Positions 16,691 to 26,365 of a stretch of DNA of 64,000 nucleotides are shown here, piece after piece. The translations under genes were made by a program, and so were the position numbers. This DNA comes from Chitinophaga pollutisoli (lineage in GTDB: Bacteria > Bacteroidota > Bacteroidia > Chitinophagales > Chitinophagaceae). The stretch spans positions 2,542,001 to 2,606,000 of the forward strand of contig NZ_CP149822.1 of the NCBI RefSeq assembly GCF_038396755.1, given 5' to 3'. Positions within the stretch are counted from its first letter, which is position 1. The number at the start of each line of letters is the position of its first letter. A model generated the notes under the pieces. It was not told the DNA's origin and ran no database searches. It worked only from the letters and a program-made list of their open reading frames with translations.

Positions 16691-18223
16691 TCAGTTAAAA
16701 GGTCTTGTATCCGGCGCGATTCCCCACTGGGGGTTGAACATCAGTACGGAATTGGTTTTAGGTAAAATGAAAAGCGGATCGTCGATCTTTCCTTCGTACA
16801 TTTCCGTACCCACGGTATGTGAGATCGTCGTTTTGCCCCAGGGCTTCCCGCTTTCGAGGCAGAAGCGCTTCAGGTCGAAGAACCGCTTCATATGCGCCAG
16901 CGGCAACTCGCGGCGGCGCTCCTGCAAAACAAGATCGATTACCGCATCCTGGCCGGCCGGCATGGTAAGATCCGGCGTCCCCGGCGCCATGCGGAATTTG
17001 CGCAGGAGGTTCACGTCCGCCATCGCTTCTGCGAGCCGGTTGGTGCGCGCATAGGCTTCCGCGCGCATCAGCAGCAACTCGGGATAAGAAAATCCCGCCG
17101 TCATCTGGAACCGCGGCAAACCGCCGGATACCGTTTCGCCACGGAAATACTGCAGCTTCGGCCCGTCGTCGTACACCACGCCGTTGTAAGTGGTCTTATA
17201 CCCCGGCGCCGTCAGCAACCAATACTGGTACCGAAGGTCCGTGGCAGGATCGAACAAGGCGATGAATTCCGCGGAAGGATAGGAATTGTTCGAACGGCCC
17301 GACCTTACATCCGACGCGCGGAAGAACAGCATCTCTCGGCTCGTGGGCAGGTGGATTTTACTATCAGGGCTATTAACCTGGCTGGCCGCGGGGTTCGCGG
17401 GGTTCGCCAGCGACAGCGTATTGAAATCATACAGCACTTTATCCACGCCATTGGCCGCGGCGGCGGTCCAGGCGAGGTTCGCGTAATAAGCTACGCTATC
17501 GTATTTCTGCGTAAACAAGTGGTAATATGCCAGCATCGTTTGCGTAGCCACCTTATTGGCGCGGGAAGGATGGTTTACCGAAACCGGGCTGATGGGCAAT
17601 GCCGCATGCAGGTCGGCCAGCACTTTGGCGAACACTTCTTCCTGCGTCGACAAATCCGGCATTGGCGCGTCCACATTGGCCGTGGTAAGGTAAGGAATGG
17701 TTTTGGCCGTGTTGCCGCCACCGGGTTTATACACCGGGCCATACACGAGCGTGGCATGGAAATAGCTCCAGGCGCGGGCTACATACGCCTGCGCCAGCAC
17801 CGCGTCTGCCTCTTCGGCATTCTGCGTCGTGCGGATTTCCTTCACCCCGTCGATCACGTTGTTGATATATTTCATCGAACGGTAGGTACCCCATTCCCAG
17901 AAGTAATCTATCAGCGTGGGGTTCCTGAAAGGCGGGCGGAAAATATAACTGTAGTAATTATCGATGTTCGGACTGTTGTTCGCTTTGTAGAAGACTTTCC
18001 CGATACCTTCCGACAGCGTCAGGTTGTCTGTCATATATCCCAGCATGGAAGTGGTGTTGTTGTTGAGGAACGGATACCGCACCACATCCGCGTTATCGAG
18101 CAGTTTATTGAATTCCGAAACCTCCCGGGGGATGAGTTTCCCTTTGGGTTTGACGTCCAGGAATTTGTTGCAGGCCGTTAGCGAAACGGCGGAAGCAAAA
18201 AGTAATATGGAAGAAAGTCGCAT
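16691..18223 (-). CDS. SusD/RagB-family substrate-binding outer membrane lipoprotein
   Basis: The 510-residue product has a lipoprotein signal ending in AVSLTACNKFLDVKPKG, the family opening. The family C-terminus is present: YPELLLMRAEAYARTNRLAEAMADVN (given here in pieces: YPELLLMRAEAYARTN, LAEAMADVNLLRKFRM), then LQERRRELPLAHMKRFFDLKRF and a final NPQWGIAPDTRPFN. It should form the surface lid of the SusC channel encoded 19 bases upstream. The gene is followed by the TlpA gene in the same transcript. No carbohydrate-active enzyme accompanies the pair, so the substrate may not be a glycan. Confidence 0.92.
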   Translation of the reverse strand: MRLSSILLFASAVSLTACNKFLDVKPKGKLIPREVSEFNKLLDNADVVRYPFLNNNTTSMLGYMTDNLTLSEGIGKVFYKANNSPNIDNYYSYIFRPPFRNPTLIDYFWEWGTYRSMKYINNVIDGVKEIRTTQNAEEADAVLAQAYVARAWSYFHATLVYGPVYKPGGGNTAKTIPYLTTANVDAPMPDLSTQEEVFAKVLADLHAALPISPVSVNHPSRANKVATQTMLAYYHLFTQKYDSVAYYANLAWTAAAANGVDKVLYDFNTLSLANPANPAASQVNSPDSKIHLPTSREMLFFRASDVRSGRSNNSYPSAEFIALFDPATDLRYQYWLLTAPGYKTTYNGVVYDDGPKLQYFRGETVSGGLPRFQMTAGFSYPELLLMRAEAYARTNRLAEAMADVNLLRKFRMAPGTPDLTMPAGQDAVIDLVLQERRRELPLAHMKRFFDLKRFCLESGKPWGKTTISHTVGTEMYEGKIDDPLFILPKTNSVLMFNPQWGIAPDTRPFN

Positions 18224-18242
18224 GACCGGTTAGTGTTAAGTT

Positions 18243-21200
18243 TTAGAAATTGACACGAAGGCCGAGATAAAATTCGGGCATGGGCCGCCAGGGCGTGAAA
18301 CCCAGTTCGGCTTGTGCGGGATCACCTCCGCCCAGTTCCCAGGCTTCGGGATCCTGGTTATTGCTGTTGGCCGTGATCATGAGGAGGTTACGCCCCTGTA
18401 ACATCAGGCTCGCATTGCCCACGCCGATTTTACGCAGCAGGGGTTTGTTGAAGTGATAGGTGACAGATGCGTCGCGCAGTTTGAGGAAGTTGCCGCTTTC
18501 CACGAAAATGTCGGAAGAGGTGTAGTAAAAGAAATCAAACGACATCTGGTTGAGCGCGGGGAAATTCGTGAAGGCTTCATCGCCGGGCTTCCGCCAGCGC
18601 TTGCCAACATCCTCGTGCTGGATGGAAGAACCATCGTAGGAATGCCGCCTGATGATGTGCCCCGTCTTCGCCAGGAGCATAAACGCGAGGTCCACGTTCC
18701 TGTACTTGAAAGTATTCGTGAGGCTGTAAGCGAACTTCGGCCGGAGGGTGCCCATGTACTGCACATCATCTACCGACACCGCGCCACCGGTAATTTTCTC
18801 GTTCTTCGTATTGAAATATTGCGGCGCCCCGTTGCCATCCAGCCCGGCAAAGCGGAAAGCCCACAGCGAATTCGCGGGCATGCCCGCCTTATTCACGGAA
18901 TTGGATGTGAGCGAAGTGGAAAACAAATAATTGACATTATACGCCACCACTTTATTCACATTGTAACTCATCGTCCCCAACACATTCCAGGTGAAATCCC
19001 CCTTCCGGATCACATCCCCGTCAATAGACAGTTCCAGACCGGTATTGTTGATCTGCCCCACGTTTTTCACCAGCGATGTGTAGCCCAGCGTGGGGTCTAC
19101 GGGATCGGCGGCCAGGAGTTCCTTGCTTTTGCGCAGGTAGTAATCGAAAGAAAAATTCAGTTTGGAAAACAGGGAGAAGTCGGTGCCGAAGTTGGTCGTG
19201 TTCGTTCGCTCCCAGCGGAGGGAATTATTGGGCGGGGAAGCGATGTTCCAGGAAATGTCGCCTGTCAGATCCGAATAATTGCCCGGCGCCACGATCAGGA
19301 AGGGCCCCGTACTCAGCGAGATATTCCCGTTGATGCCGTACGATCCCCGCACATACAGTTTGCTCAACCACGGCACGTCGAAATAGCTTTCGTTGGAAAT
19401 CTTGTACGTTGCGCCCGCAGACCACAACGGTTTGTAACGGTAACGGGCATCAGTGCCGAAGAAGTTGGTCTGATCCAACCGGATGCTCCCGCTCACGAGG
19501 AAACGGCGGTCGTATTCATAAGAGCCGTTGGCGTACCACGATACAAACCGGTTATCCCGGAAAGCCATGGAACCAATGCTGGCCGTGGGCCTCCCGGCCG
19601 ACATGAGCATGTCCGCATTGTAATTCCCTGCGATGTAATCCGCGTAGTTGAAGGTATTGAACGTACCCGCCTGGTCGTTGTAACCGAAGCGCGTGGGCAG
19701 GGTATTATTATCCCATACATCGCGCGACACTTCCGTCCCTGCGAGCGCTATCACGCTGTGGGCGCCAAAATCACGGTTGAAGTTGAGCTGCCCGCGAAGG
19801 GTGTAAGCCTGATTGATGTTGCGCGATTCGTTCAGCATATCTCCTTCGGGGATATAATGTTTCGAAGGCACGGTGGACGACGTGGCGTCGTTATAACCCA
19901 TGCGCATGCGGTACGAATCCTTGCCGGACAAACTGCGGACGAAAGAATTGCCCCGCGTCCAGCTGCCGCCTGCCTCGAGGGTGAGGCCCTGGGCCAGCAA
20001 TATATTCAGGTTGCCGCCGATGCGGAACTGGAAGTTCTGTTGCCGGGTGATCTCCTCCGCAAGGTCGTTCAGCGGGTTGTACGACATATCCTTCAATCCG
20101 GGCAGTGCATCATACCGCGCGATCTTCCGGGGATTGGTGGCGTGTATCTCCAGCGGCTGCCCCGTGGCCGGGTCCACCACCAGGTCGTAAGGATGGATCA
20201 GGAACTGGGAATAGTAATTGAGGAAATCGCTCATCGGCCGCAGCGGCGCCTGGCCCGTGCTGTAGTTGATGTTGGAGAATAGCCGGAACTGCAGCCACTT
20301 TGCGGGCTTCCAGTCGTTGCGGATATCCATGATCAACCTGTTATCCCTCGTGTACAACGTATTGCCGCGGTTGCCGATGAACTTCGCCGTGGCTACCGTC
20401 TGGTTCTTATCGTTACCGCCTGACAAACTGATGTTATGCTGCTGGGTGAGTTGATTCCGGAAAAGATAATCCTGCAATTGCCCGATACCATCGTTGGATT
20501 TGAGCTGCTCCAGTTCCGCCGCCACATCGTGCGACGACATGATCCCCTGCGACTCGGCTACTTTCAGGTAATTAACGCGCGACAGGTAGCGGTAAGCGTT
20601 GTAGGAATTTAGGTAAGAATTCGGATCCTGGGCGTAAATATCCAGTTCCGCTTCCACGTAATCTTTGGCGCTGGCACGGCGGAGGTATTTGAGGTCGGGC
20701 GCCTGGGTGATGCCGAAAGAACCGTTGTAGGCAACATTCAGCCCCCCTTTCTTCCCGCGTTTGGTCGTTACCACGATCACGCCGTTGGAAGAGCGCGCGC
20801 CGTAAATGGATGCGGCCACACCGTCTTTCAGCACCGTTACGCTTTCGATGGCGTCGATGTTGAGCGTTTCGAGGCCCCCGGTGATGGGGAACCCATCCAC
20901 GATAATCAGCGGCGCCCGCTCTGCGAGCATGAAAGTAGACACGCCGCGGATTTCCAGGTTCCCTTCACGGGTGAGCTGCATACCTGCTACCTGCCCTTCC
21001 AGCGCGGCTTTCAGGTCGGGGCGCAATTTATTTTCCAGCTGCGCGCCGCTCACGATGGAAAATGAACCTGTCGCCCTTTCGCGGGGAATACTCTGGTAAC
21101 CGGTATTCAGCGTTACCGACACCTCGCTGATAGTGGTGCTCTCGCGGCTCAGCCGGATCATGACGGGGATGGAATTGATCACCTTGAACTCGGCCGTCTT

Positions 21201-21698
21201 ATATCCCACATAAGTGATCACCAACACATCGCCGGTGTTGGCATTGAGATTGAATTGCCCGTTGACGCCCGACACCGTGGATACGTTGGTGCCTTTTACC
21301 CGCACGGACGCGCCCGCGAGAAACAGGCCGGAAGAATCCATCACCACGCCGCTCACCGGAAAGAAGGCGGTCGCGGCTACCGGCGGGCCGGCCATGCGTA
21401 CCGCCGCTTTTCTACGGATGAAAATCGTTTCCTTTTCCTGAGAAAATTCCAGCGGCTGATCTTTCAGCACCAACGCAAGAAAAGCCTGCAACGGCATGTT
21501 CTTCACATCCACCGATACCGGCCTGGATTCGCCGAGCAGCTGTTTGCTGATAAACACCACGTTGCCCGTCTGCTTCTCGATGGCGGTAAAGACCCGCTCC
21601 AGCGGAACCTGCCGGCCGGCAAAGGTGATGCCCTGCGCAGCCGTGCCAGCGGAAACATGCAAGCATACCGCCAGGAGCATAAAGGTGGTCAGTTTCAT
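18243..21698 (-). CDS. SusC/RagA-family TonB-linked outer membrane transporter with STN domain
   Basis: From the ATG at 21698 (MKLTTFMLLAVCLHVSAG) the product is 1151 residues; the frame stays open to 21785 and a longer start is possible. Domains: signal peptide; STN (about 30-85, VFTAIEKQTGNVVFISKQ); carboxypeptidase-like domain (about 105-185, GVVMDSSGLFLAGASVRVKG); plug with VAASIYGARSSNGVIVVTTK (about 290); and barrel to the C-terminal FYLGLRVNF. The STN domain means it should signal to the FecR encoded upstream at 21876. Together with the sigma gene at 23120 this makes a complete transenvelope signalling set. Confidence 0.93.
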   Translation of the reverse strand: MKLTTFMLLAVCLHVSAGTAAQGITFAGRQVPLERVFTAIEKQTGNVVFISKQLLGESRPVSVDVKNMPLQAFLALVLKDQPLEFSQEKETIFIRRKAAVRMAGPPVAATAFFPVSGVVMDSSGLFLAGASVRVKGTNVSTVSGVNGQFNLNANTGDVLVITYVGYKTAEFKVINSIPVMIRLSRESTTISEVSVTLNTGYQSIPRERATGSFSIVSGAQLENKLRPDLKAALEGQVAGMQLTREGNLEIRGVSTFMLAERAPLIIVDGFPITGGLETLNIDAIESVTVLKDGVAASIYGARSSNGVIVVTTKRGKKGGLNVAYNGSFGITQAPDLKYLRRASAKDYVEAELDIYAQDPNSYLNSYNAYRYLSRVNYLKVAESQGIMSSHDVAAELEQLKSNDGIGQLQDYLFRNQLTQQHNISLSGGNDKNQTVATAKFIGNRGNTLYTRDNRLIMDIRNDWKPAKWLQFRLFSNINYSTGQAPLRPMSDFLNYYSQFLIHPYDLVVDPATGQPLEIHATNPRKIARYDALPGLKDMSYNPLNDLAEEITRQQNFQFRIGGNLNILLAQGLTLEAGGSWTRGNSFVRSLSGKDSYRMRMGYNDATSSTVPSKHYIPEGDMLNESRNINQAYTLRGQLNFNRDFGAHSVIALAGTEVSRDVWDNNTLPTRFGYNDQAGTFNTFNYADYIAGNYNADMLMSAGRPTASIGSMAFRDNRFVSWYANGSYEYDRRFLVSGSIRLDQTNFFGTDARYRYKPLWSAGATYKISNESYFDVPWLSKLYVRGSYGINGNISLSTGPFLIVAPGNYSDLTGDISWNIASPPNNSLRWERTNTTNFGTDFSLFSKLNFSFDYYLRKSKELLAADPVDPTLGYTSLVKNVGQINNTGLELSIDGDVIRKGDFTWNVLGTMSYNVNKVVAYNVNYLFSTSLTSNSVNKAGMPANSLWAFRFAGLDGNGAPQYFNTKNEKITGGAVSVDDVQYMGTLRPKFAYSLTNTFKYRNVDLAFMLLAKTGHIIRRHSYDGSSIQHEDVGKRWRKPGDEAFTNFPALNQMSFDFFYYTSSDIFVESGNFLKLRDASVTYHFNKPLLRKIGVGNASLMLQGRNLLMITANSNNQDPEAWELGGGDPAQAELGFTPWRPMPEFYLGLRVNF

Positions 21699-21835
21699 GA
21701 AACGTTCAATTTTGGTCGATAGCCGGAACCTGGCCCGCCGTGGCGGGACATGAGGATTCCGGTCACAAAATGTGCTAAAAAACATACTTTTGTAACGGTT
21801 TCTGGTTGATTAATTAAGGTATAAGCCTGAAACTT

Positions 21836-21873
21836 CGGCCGCTTCGTGGTTCAGACGCAGCGGCTATTTTTAT
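21836..21873 (+). terminator. Hairpin with T-rich tail between fecR and susC of locus 2
   Basis: Arms GCCGCT and AGCGGC are separated by 15 bases and followed on the plus strand by TATTTTTA. As in locus 1 the T-rich side faces against the operon. Confidence 0.4.
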
Positions 21874-21875
21874 GG

Positions 21876-23054
21876 TCATGGCAACACGACCAGTTTTTTC
21901 CCATCGTCTTCCAGTTTAAAATGTATGCCGGTTCCTTCCAGCCCGCTGAGTACTTGCATGAGCGTAAGATTACGGCCCATTTTACCCCAGAATTCGGTAT
22001 CCGGAACGTTTCCCCTGTATTCCACTTCGATATCATACCACCTCGACAATTGTTGCATTACATCCTTCAGTTTCGCGTCGTTGAAATTGAAAACGCCGTT
22101 CTTCCATGCCATCACTTTCTCCAGGTCGGCGCCCTCCACCACCTCGATACCGGCGGTTACCTGCGCCTGCTGGCCGGGTTTCAACCGTGCGGCGCGCCCA
22201 TTTTTCCTGACGTTCACCGCGCCGCTCAGCAAAGTTGCGAGGATGGCGCGCTCATCTTCGTACGCATTAACGTTGAACTGCGTGCCCAGCACTTCGATCG
22301 CAGCGCCGTTCCTGGCCATAACGCGGAAAGGTTTGGCGGCGTCCTGCGCTACTTCGAAATACACTTCACCCGTCATCTCCACCATCCGTTCTTTCCCGCT
22401 GAAAGCGGTAGGGAAGCGGAGTGAGGATTCTGCATTGAGCCAAACCGCTGTACCATCCGGCAGCGTAATCCTGAATTGCCCGCCGCGCGGGGTTCTTAGC
22501 GTGTTATACTGTATGGCGGCTTCCTCGCCGGAAGCGTCGTATTGTAATTGACCCGCTTGCTGACGGATGGCGGTTGCCCCCTGGCGGATTACCTGGCTGC
22601 CTGCGCTGTCGAGCGTTACTTCTGAGCCGTCGGCCAATACCAGCACCGCTTTGTTGCCGCCGGGCAAAACGTCTTTTGTGACTGCCTCCGCAACAGGAAT
22701 TTGTGTAGACGGGCGGTTTGTCAGCAGGTAAGCCCCCGCCGCCACCAGGATCAAAATAGCCGCAGCGGCCACCCAGCGATAGATTTTCCGGGGCTGCCGG
22801 GGCGCTACAGACGGTCGACGGCGCAGCGCTGCTACTTTTTCCCAGACGGCTTCCCCGTCATAACTTTTCCATTCAGCGAAAAGCCTTTCCAGCGAAGCTT
22901 CGCCATCCAGCTCTTCCCAAACCGCCCTGTTTTCGGGCGACGCGGCCAGCCAGTCGTCGAAAAGCGACTGTTCCTGTGGGCTGAGCGGCTGCCCCGCCCA
23001 CTGTTTACGGATCGCCTCCCGCTGCTGTCCGTTGAATGAAAATCCGGGTTGCAT
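21876..23054 (-). CDS. FecR-family anti-sigma factor of transport locus 2
   Basis: The product has 392 residues from the ATG at 23054 (MQPGFSFNGQQRE); an ATG six codons upstream is also possible. The cytoplasmic part (1-95) carries the DUF4880-like pattern of FecR N-termini (LFDDWLAASPENRAVWEELD). A transmembrane helix lies after RKIYRWVAAAAILILVAAGAY (about 95-115). The FecR domain (about 170-280) has VWLNAESSLRFP and LGTQFNVNAY, and a DUF4974-like end follows (SRWYDIEVEYRG). It sits between the sigma gene and susC in the canonical order. Confidence 0.92.
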   Translation of the reverse strand: MQPGFSFNGQQREAIRKQWAGQPLSPQEQSLFDDWLAASPENRAVWEELDGEASLERLFAEWKSYDGEAVWEKVAALRRRPSVAPRQPRKIYRWVAAAAILILVAAGAYLLTNRPSTQIPVAEAVTKDVLPGGNKAVLVLADGSEVTLDSAGSQVIRQGATAIRQQAGQLQYDASGEEAAIQYNTLRTPRGGQFRITLPDGTAVWLNAESSLRFPTAFSGKERMVEMTGEVYFEVAQDAAKPFRVMARNGAAIEVLGTQFNVNAYEDERAILATLLSGAVNVRKNGRAARLKPGQQAQVTAGIEVVEGADLEKVMAWKNGVFNFNDAKLKDVMQQLSRWYDIEVEYRGNVPDTEFWGKMGRNLTLMQVLSGLEGTGIHFKLEDDGKKLVVLP

Positions 23055-23119
23055 ATAGATTGAAACGACCACCGCCGCAAAACGCAGCAGTTTTGGCCAG
23101 ATTTTTTTAAGAATATTTT

Positions 23120-23728
23120 TTACCGGTAAAAATGCCCCGCTTCATATATACTCCAGAGGACCAGCGCTGCTTCCAGCAGATGCTGGTCTTTCAGGGAAGC
23201 GCGGAGCATGGCCAGCGCCCGCGACCTGTCGGCCCGGACATGGTTTTCCGCCTTATTTGTCCGTTGTGCGATTTCGGGGACGGTTAATTCCTCTTTAAAA
23301 CTCATTTCCAATACCAGCCGGTATTTCTCCGGCAGTTTCGCGATTTGCCCAAATATCAGCTCCAGCAGTTCCGCCTGCATCCGGTGCGATTCCGCGAAAG
23401 AGTCCGCCGCTTCAGGGGAGGTGGCCAGCTGCTGGTGCGCGTGGGAAACAACGGCTTTATGTTTGATAAGATCGAGGCATTGGTTTTTAACCGTGGTGTA
23501 GAGGAAGGAGCGGATGGCGGGCAGGGCATCGAAGCCTTCGCGGCGGAGCCAAAGTTTATGAAAAGCCTGTGCGGCCATGTCTTCGGCCTCTTCCTTTTGC
23601 CCGGTGAATTTGCCGGCGAAGAAGCACAACGGCCGGTAGAGCAGGTCAAACACCTGCCGGAAAGCGGCTTCGTCTCCATTGGAGAAGTCCGTCAAAATCG
23701 CCTGGTTGATATCTATGCCGCCGTTCAT
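23120..23728 (-). CDS. ECF-type RNA polymerase sigma factor of transport locus 2
   Basis: This is a 202-residue sigma-70 family protein. Region 2 has EAEDMAAQAFHKLWLRR (about 46-62). Region 4 has a helix-turn-helix, ELTVPEIAQRTNKAENHVRADRS, in pieces at about 150-172. The C-terminus is hydrophobic, as in other FecR-linked sigma factors of the phylum. It is the first gene of locus 2, followed after 65 bases by fecR, susC, susD and tlpA, so it probably activates the whole unit in response to the substrate. The two-mismatch-or-less motif TATCTTTA lies 46 bases upstream of the ATG on the coding strand. Confidence 0.92.
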   Translation of the reverse strand: MNGGIDINQAILTDFSNGDEAAFRQVFDLLYRPLCFFAGKFTGQKEEAEDMAAQAFHKLWLRREGFDALPAIRSFLYTTVKNQCLDLIKHKAVVSHAHQQLATSPEAADSFAESHRMQAELLELIFGQIAKLPEKYRLVLEMSFKEELTVPEIAQRTNKAENHVRADRSRALAMLRASLKDQHLLEAALVLWSIYEAGHFYR

Positions 23729-24219
23729 CCCCGAATAATCCGGCCCGTTATGTGGAGCGGGCTGGGGTTAAAGATAGGCATTAGACGAAAAAAAACCACC
23801 TGCGCAATACTGGTGGCTCGTGTTTGATATATGATCTATTCAGCGGTTACTGATAGTATTTGCGCGGGCAGGGGCAAAGGTTTCCCCTTGGCGGGAAAAC
23901 AAACTCTCGAAAGCGTATTAATCTGGGGGAAAGGAAGAAACCGTTGGCGCCGGCACAGGTAGTACGGGAACCTGCACCGGCCTCCAGGGGAAAAATTTGG
24001 GGTTACAACGGTGGACAGGCCGATGGGTCTAGTGGATGACTGATGACCATTAGATCCAGTCCCAAAGTTCATGTTTTTCAAATCGTTAGGAAAGCGTATT
24101 AATACCGAAAATCATGAGCGTAGAACTACGCAACAACCATAACGCCAGCGTCAACAAAACCTGTATTTTATCTTCCGCCAACGCCATCGTTAAAAATTTC
24201 AGGCAAAATACCATACGAA
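23729..24219. other. Intergenic region without convincing gene; 14-bp direct repeat
   Basis: About 490 bases between the sigma gene and the M13 peptidase terminator hold no gene that I can support. A 14-base direct repeat, GAAAGCGTATTAAT, occurs at 23909-23922 and 24090-24103. CCACC and GGTGG arms with a T8 run on the minus strand at about 23792-23815 may be a weak terminator upstream of the sigma gene. Confidence 0.4.
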
Positions 24220-24250
24220 AACGGCCGGAAGTCTCCTCCCGGCCGTTCAC
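24216..24250 (-). terminator. Intrinsic terminator of the M13 peptidase gene
   Basis: Arms AACGGCCGG and CCGGCCGTT surround a ten-base loop. On the minus strand they are followed by TTTTCG. It is placed 27 bases past the stop. Confidence 0.65.
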
Positions 24251-24273
24251 TTTTATTTCAGCAAAAACTGCAT

Positions 24274-26310
24274 TTACCAAATTACCACACGCTGCGCGGC
24301 GGGGAGCACCATGGCATCGCCTTCGCCGCATTTGAATGCGTCATGGAATTCTTTCAGGTGCGGCATGGGCCCGTTGATGCGGTAACGTGCCGGGCTATGC
24401 GGATCCGTCTGGATCTGGTTGCGCAAAGCGGCGTCCGTGATATTGGCATGCCAAACCTGCGCCCAGCCAAGGAAGAATCGTTGCTGCCAGCTGAAGCCAT
24501 CGATGGGAGCGGGTTCTGCTTTCCCCTCAAAAGATTTCTTTAGCGCATAATACGCCAGGGTAAGACCGCCCAGGTCGGCGATATTCTCCCCGATCGTGAG
24601 CGCACCATTAATCTTGAAGCCAGGCAAGGCTTCCAGCCCGCCGAAATAATCGATGTAGCGTTTTGCCAGTCCGTCGAAGTTTTTGCGGTCGGCTTCGGTC
24701 CACCAGTTCTGCAGGTTGCCTTCGGCATCGAACTGCGAGCCCTGGTCGTCGAAACCATGCGTGAACTCGTGGCCGATCACGGCGATGATACCACCGTAAT
24801 TGATCGCGTCGTCGGCATCGGGATTGAAGAACGGCGGCTGCAGGATGCCCGCGGGGAAAACGATTTCGTTGTTCAGCGGGTTGTAATATGCGTTTACGGT
24901 CTGCGGAGTCATGAGCCATTCCGTTTTGTCCACCGGCTTACCGATCTTATTCACGGTTTCCTCATGCTTGAATTTGTTGGCGCTGATGATATTTTCTACC
25001 AGTTTATCGCGCTGGATATCGATTTTGGAATAATCTTTCCAGTTGTCGGGATAGCCGATTTTATACGTGAAGGCTTTTAGTTTTTTGTGGGCCATCTGCT
25101 TGGTTTCCGGGCTCATCCAGTCGAGCTGGTCGATGCGTTCGCCGTACACCGTGCGCACGTTCTCGATCATATCCGACACTTTCTGCTTGCTGGATTCCGG
25201 GAAATATTTCTTTGCGAAAAGTTTTCCCAGGGGCATGCCCAGCACGCCGTCGGCGGACCGGATGGCGCGGTCGACACGGGGGCGTTGGGCTTTGCGGCCC
25301 GTCATCACCGTGGCGAAGAAGCGGAAGTTTTCATCGTCGAATTTCTTCGGCAGGAATCCGGCGAAAGTACTCAGCAGCTTGAATTTGGTGTATGTTTTGA
25401 GCGTTTCGATCGGCGTGGCTTTCAGCAGTTTCGCGCCGTTGGTGACATAGGCCTTGTTCTGCAACACGAGCGTGTCGGTATGGATGCCCTGCACGATGGA
25501 GAAACCGCCCCAATCGAATTCCGGCGCGAGGGTGCGGAGCTCTTTGAATGCGATTTTATTGTAGGTTTTCACGGGGTCGCGCAGCTCAACGTTGGTGAGC
25601 TGGAGCTTGGCGAGTGCCGTTTCGAATGCGAGGATCGTTTCGCCGGGGTTCTTTTCCGGGAATCCGGCGAGGGCGAACATCTTGTTGACGTGCCCCACAA
25701 ATTCTTTCCGGACGTTCTGGGTGCTTTCGTCGGTGCGCTCGTAGTAGGAACGTTCCCCGAGGCTAAGACCGTCCTGACCGCCGTAAACAGCGTTTACTTT
25801 ACTGTCTTTGAGATCGCCTTCCACACCAAAACCCGCCCAGGTACTTACGCCCATGACGTTCAGCTCACCGGAAACGATGGCCCAATCGCCCATGGTACCG
25901 ATCCGGTCGATCTTGTCGATCCACATTTTAAGAGGGGCGATGCCACGTTTTTCGATGGTAACGGTGTCGAGGAAAGCCGCGTAAAAATCGGCGATTTGTT
26001 GTTCTTCGCTGCCTTTGGCGAGGCCGGATTTTCCAGCGATTTCGTGGATAATGCCTTTGAGGCGGACTTCTTTATTTTCCCGGTCGAGGATGTTGAATGC
26101 GCCCCAGCGGCTCTCGGTGCCGGGGATGGGGTTGTTTTTCTTCCAGCCCTGGTTGGCGAAGCCGTCGAAGTCGTGGCAGGGTTTAATGCTCTTGTCGAGA
26201 GACGAATTATCGAATGCCGGCACTTTTTGTGCGGCGGCAGGCCCCGCGGCGGCGATAGCCAGCAGGATAGCGGCCGTCGTGCGCCTGGCGGAGGTGTTAA
26301 GTGATAGCAT
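24274..26310 (-). CDS. M13-family (neprilysin/PepO-like) zinc metallopeptidase
   Basis: The 678-residue protein has a signal peptide (about 1-27, ending AAAQK). The N-terminal helical domain of M13 (about 40-410) is followed by the catalytic domain. The zinc motif GHEFTHGFDDQG (His at about 512) and the third ligand region LTIGENIADLGGL are intact, as is NAYYNPLNNEIVFPAGILQ upstream, the substrate-binding NAYY motif. M13 enzymes are oligopeptidases cutting peptides up to about 50 residues in the periplasm or outside the cell. It is a single-gene unit with its own terminator. Closeness to two SusCD loci would fit peptide nutrition, but this is inference. Confidence 0.93.
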   Translation of the reverse strand: MLSLNTSARRTTAAILLAIAAAGPAAAQKVPAFDNSSLDKSIKPCHDFDGFANQGWKKNNPIPGTESRWGAFNILDRENKEVRLKGIIHEIAGKSGLAKGSEEQQIADFYAAFLDTVTIEKRGIAPLKMWIDKIDRIGTMGDWAIVSGELNVMGVSTWAGFGVEGDLKDSKVNAVYGGQDGLSLGERSYYERTDESTQNVRKEFVGHVNKMFALAGFPEKNPGETILAFETALAKLQLTNVELRDPVKTYNKIAFKELRTLAPEFDWGGFSIVQGIHTDTLVLQNKAYVTNGAKLLKATPIETLKTYTKFKLLSTFAGFLPKKFDDENFRFFATVMTGRKAQRPRVDRAIRSADGVLGMPLGKLFAKKYFPESSKQKVSDMIENVRTVYGERIDQLDWMSPETKQMAHKKLKAFTYKIGYPDNWKDYSKIDIQRDKLVENIISANKFKHEETVNKIGKPVDKTEWLMTPQTVNAYYNPLNNEIVFPAGILQPPFFNPDADDAINYGGIIAVIGHEFTHGFDDQGSQFDAEGNLQNWWTEADRKNFDGLAKRYIDYFGGLEALPGFKINGALTIGENIADLGGLTLAYYALKKSFEGKAEPAPIDGFSWQQRFFLGWAQVWHANITDAALRNQIQTDPHSPARYRINGPMPHLKEFHDAFKCGEGDAMVLPAAQRVVIW

Positions 26311-26365
26311 ATGCTCAGGTTTAGATAGCTAAATTTATTGAAGATTTGGCACTTCCGGCGCGGGC

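Noticed and set aside
18453..20282. 609-codon plus-strand open frame across the second susC
   Set aside because: Antisense of a canonical SusC gene in GC-rich DNA; the translation lacks domains, and the SusC frame has full conservation.
23836..24081. 81-codon minus-strand frame in the intergenic region
   Set aside because: Pro/Arg/Phe-rich random-looking translation without start context or conservation signals.
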